From Bacteroidales bacterium (GTDB lineage: Bacteria; Bacteroidota; Bacteroidia; Bacteroidales; UBA932), in NCBI GenBank assembly GCA_017630215.1, contig JAGBVR010000012.1:1-43932 (forward strand): a stretch of 43,932 bases of DNA, given 5' to 3'. This document shows, piece by piece, positions 42,770-43,932 of the stretch (positions are counted from its first letter, which is position 1; each line of letters starts with the position of its first letter). Under the pieces are notes generated by a model. The model worked only from the letters and a program-made list of their open reading frames with translations. It searched no databases and was not told where the DNA came from. The position numbers and the translations under genes were made by a program.

Positions 42770-42892
42770 TCACATTCTGTCGTATTTGACGCAACTTTTA
42801 CCTACCAAGAAAGTTACCAAATTACCCAAGAATCGCCATACAACGTAAGTAGAATGCGCACAATCACATTCTTCAACGAAGAGGAATACTAA
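42770..42892 (+). pseudogene. Possible C-terminal fragment of an interrupted gene
   Basis: A frame with no start codon, after a stop at 42767-42769, reads SHSVVFDATFTYQESYQITQ then ESPYNVSRMRTITFFNEEEY and stops at 42890-42892. It is followed 35 nt later by a strong terminator. This is what the 3' end of a host gene cut by integration would look like, but the frame is only 40 codons long and may be chance. Confidence 0.3.
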
Positions 42893-42927
42893 TGAGGTAA
42901 CCGATTGGTAGCCAAATAAATGAATTA

Positions 42928-42969
42928 AACGGTGAGAATAACTTTTGCTATTCTCACCGTTATTTTTTA
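42928..42969 (+). terminator. Strong intrinsic terminator
   Basis: AACGGTGAGAATA (42928-42940) and TATTCTCACCGTT (42949-42961) form a perfect 13-bp stem with an 8-nt loop, followed by ATTTTTTAT. It ends transcription in the + direction after the cargo and the 42770-42892 fragment. Confidence 0.85.
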
Positions 42970-43430
42970 TACCTTTTTGGTACCATTCAGTAACCAAAGT
43001 TATCCATAAGTTATCCTCAACTATTCCTAAAATGTCCAAGTTGGATGGCGGGGAGTGAAGTATTTATTTTTCAATACCCCAGTGAGTGTTATCCGTTTCT
43101 AAAAAATACTTAACTTTGTCGGGTCAAGCGGTGTAAGCCCTTGATATTACATATTGTGAAAGTGTTTTTCGAAAGTCCTTTCTTGAAAATGTGGTAGTTT
43201 TCATATAGCAGGACGGCACGGAACAGCACTCACTTTCGTATAGATACCAATGACGGGTCGTGTTCTGCGTACCCGATATCCCATATCTATCCGAGTGTGA
43301 GGTATTGTGTCGTTTATTGCTATAGAGGTCTTACCACAACCTTCAAGAAGATAAACGGAAGTCAGCTCCACACTTTCTTTGTATATATTCCTCATCATCT
43401 TGGAGTCTGGGTGATTTAAATTATTGCATA

Positions 43431-43553
43431 ATGATAGAATTTTTGTACAAATCTCCAGATGTACGTGTAATGGAGATATTGGCAGAGGGCATTTTGTGCT
43501 CATCCCCTTCATTGGAAGACATAGGTTCAGAAAAAGACGAAATAGATTGGTAA
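43431..43553 (+). CDS. 40-aa peptide gene upstream of a fimbrillin-like gene
   Basis: ATG 43431 to TAA 43551-43553 encodes MIEFLYKSPDVRVMEILAEG then ILCSSPSLEDIGSEKDEIDW. Short acidic-ended peptides of this type (…VxVLE…GxLCxS…) often stand just before fimbrillin-like lipoprotein genes in Bacteroidales. It ends 10 nt before the next start. The preceding stretch 43000-43430 holds nothing that I can call; a minus-strand frame at 43201-43512 has no support. Confidence 0.65.
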   Translation: MIEFLYKSPDVRVMEILAEGILCSSPSLEDIGSEKDEIDW

Positions 43554-43563
43554 ATATTACGAT

Positions 43564-43932
43564 ATGAAAAAGACATTCATTTGGTTAGCCGCATCACTGT
43601 TATTTATAGTGGTTGGCTGTGTGGAAGGGCTTCACGAGCCAGATGTGACTGTAACATCTTCTGAACAACTTCCAAACCTGACCGCTGGTTTTGCGGAAGG
43701 GGAGACAAAGACATACGTGGAAAGTGGTAAATATCTTCGTTGGCACGAGGATGACCGCTTGACCGCATTTTTTGGCAATACGCTGAATTGTCAGTATAAG
43801 TTTAATGGCGCTACGGGAGATAATAGCGGCTCGTTCTCTTATATATCAAGCGGCAACTTGGAGACTGGCAATGCCCTTGACCGCATCTACGCAGTCTATC
43901 CATACGATGAGACTACAACAATAACAGATGAT
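43564..43932 (+). CDS. Fimbrillin-like lipoprotein, truncated by window end
   Basis: The visible 123 residues start MKKTFIWLAASLLFIVVGC with a lipobox, then FAEGETKTYVESGKYLRWHE and DRLTAFFGNTLNCQYKFNG, the usual N-terminal domain of fimbrillin-family surface lipoproteins in Bacteroidales (KTYVE…G..LRWHxDDRL). The gene continues beyond the window. It differs from the four fimbrial proteins of the tra region, and its position beyond the terminator and repeat cluster suggests it is host chromosome. Confidence 0.75.
   Translation, partial: MKKTFIWLAASLLFIVVGCVEGLHEPDVTVTSSEQLPNLTAGFAEGETKTYVESGKYLRWHEDDRLTAFFGNTLNCQYKFNGATGDNSGSFSYISSGNLETGNALDRIYAVYPYDETTTITDD

Larger units (their letters stand above)
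42705..42997. other. Candidate attachment-site region with TTGGTA/TACCAA repeats
   Basis: TTGGTA occurs at 42705, 42728, 42905 and 42977, and TACCAA at 42803 and 42815, with a near copy TAACCAA at 42991. Two copies extend to TTGGTAAGT. Six hexamers of one kind in 280 nt is far above the 0.14 expected by chance. They resemble arm-type sites of a tyrosine integrase at the end of an integrative element. The part 42656-43080 has no complete gene. A core site and integrase gene are not seen. Confidence 0.5.

Noticed and set aside
43201-43512. 103-residue minus-strand frame
   Set aside because: No recognisable motif, no ribosome site and it overlaps the supported 40-residue + strand peptide gene.
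1-43932. Insertion sequences, tRNA or rRNA genes
   Set aside because: No transposase frame, no IS-like terminal repeats and no cloverleaf or rRNA sequence was seen on either strand.

Overview
The window is a large piece of a Bacteroidales (Bacteroidota) conjugative element. Direct evidence is a complete Bacteroidetes-type transfer (tra) gene string, Mfa/FimA-type fimbrillin lipoprotein genes, a MobA/MobB/MobC-like mobilization cassette, PcfK/PcfJ-like genes and a near-consensus Bacteroides promoter (TAnnTTTG). The genus cannot be fixed from sequence alone. The element has a plasmid-like initiator gene with iterons. It also has what may be an integrative end near 42.7-43.0 kb, so it is either an integrative conjugative element with a replication module or an integrated plasmid. 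No integrase lies in the window.

Layout. 0-2.4 kb (+): a long imperfect hairpin, then ssb-like, a 45-aa ORF, pcfK-like and pcfJ-like genes. 2.5-8.6 kb (-): an AT-rich defence cargo that reads as a RADAR system (RdrA-type ATPase, RdrB-type adenosine deaminase, small membrane protein), followed upstream by a decayed DUF1016/YhcG nuclease gene and an unknown membrane protein. 10.2-18.4 kb (-): traN, M, K, J, I, G, F, E, an unknown 91-aa gene and traA, mostly joined by ATGA or longer overlaps. 18.4-23.1 kb (-): four fimbrial lipoprotein genes. 23.2-26.6 kb (-): a 39-aa membrane peptide, an unknown protein, an Ig-like lipoprotein, a DUF3575-like outer-membrane protein, two doubtful small ORFs and traO. 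26.6-28.1 kb: rep control region, Rep initiator (+) and seven iterons. 28.3-29.1 kb (+): a second copy of the hairpin architecture before a RadC-like gene whose metal ligands are lost. 29.2-31.0 kb (-): an AlbA_2/Schlafen-type regulator and a small ribbon-helix-helix-like protein. 31.06-31.21 kb: eighteen 8-bp units in strict register, followed by a likely oriT. 31.5-35.4 kb (+): mobA-like, second ssb, relaxase, coupling protein. 35.4-37.1 kb: a divergent HTH gene, a toprim primase and a small HTH gene. 37.2-42.7 kb (+): AT-rich cargo of four tightly packed genes (winged-helix-like protein, P-loop ATPase, PD-(D/E)XK nuclease, D12-class adenine methyltransferase). 42.7-43.1 kb: a cluster of TTGGTA/TACCAA sites and a strong terminator. 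43.4 kb to the end: a short peptide gene and a truncated fimbrillin-like lipoprotein gene, perhaps chromosomal.

How it works together (inference). The relaxase complex nicks at the oriT near 31.3 kb, MobC passes the strand to the TraG/J/K/M/N channel, and fimbriae encoded in the same gene string may help mating contact. Genes behind the two hairpins are the kind expressed early in a recipient (SSB, RadC-like, PcfK/J-like), which suggests the hairpins are single-strand promoters. RADAR and the four-gene ATPase/nuclease/methyltransferase module are cargo that protects the host from phage or competing DNA. The four-gene module, the paired hairpins and the octamer array are the least explained and most interesting parts.
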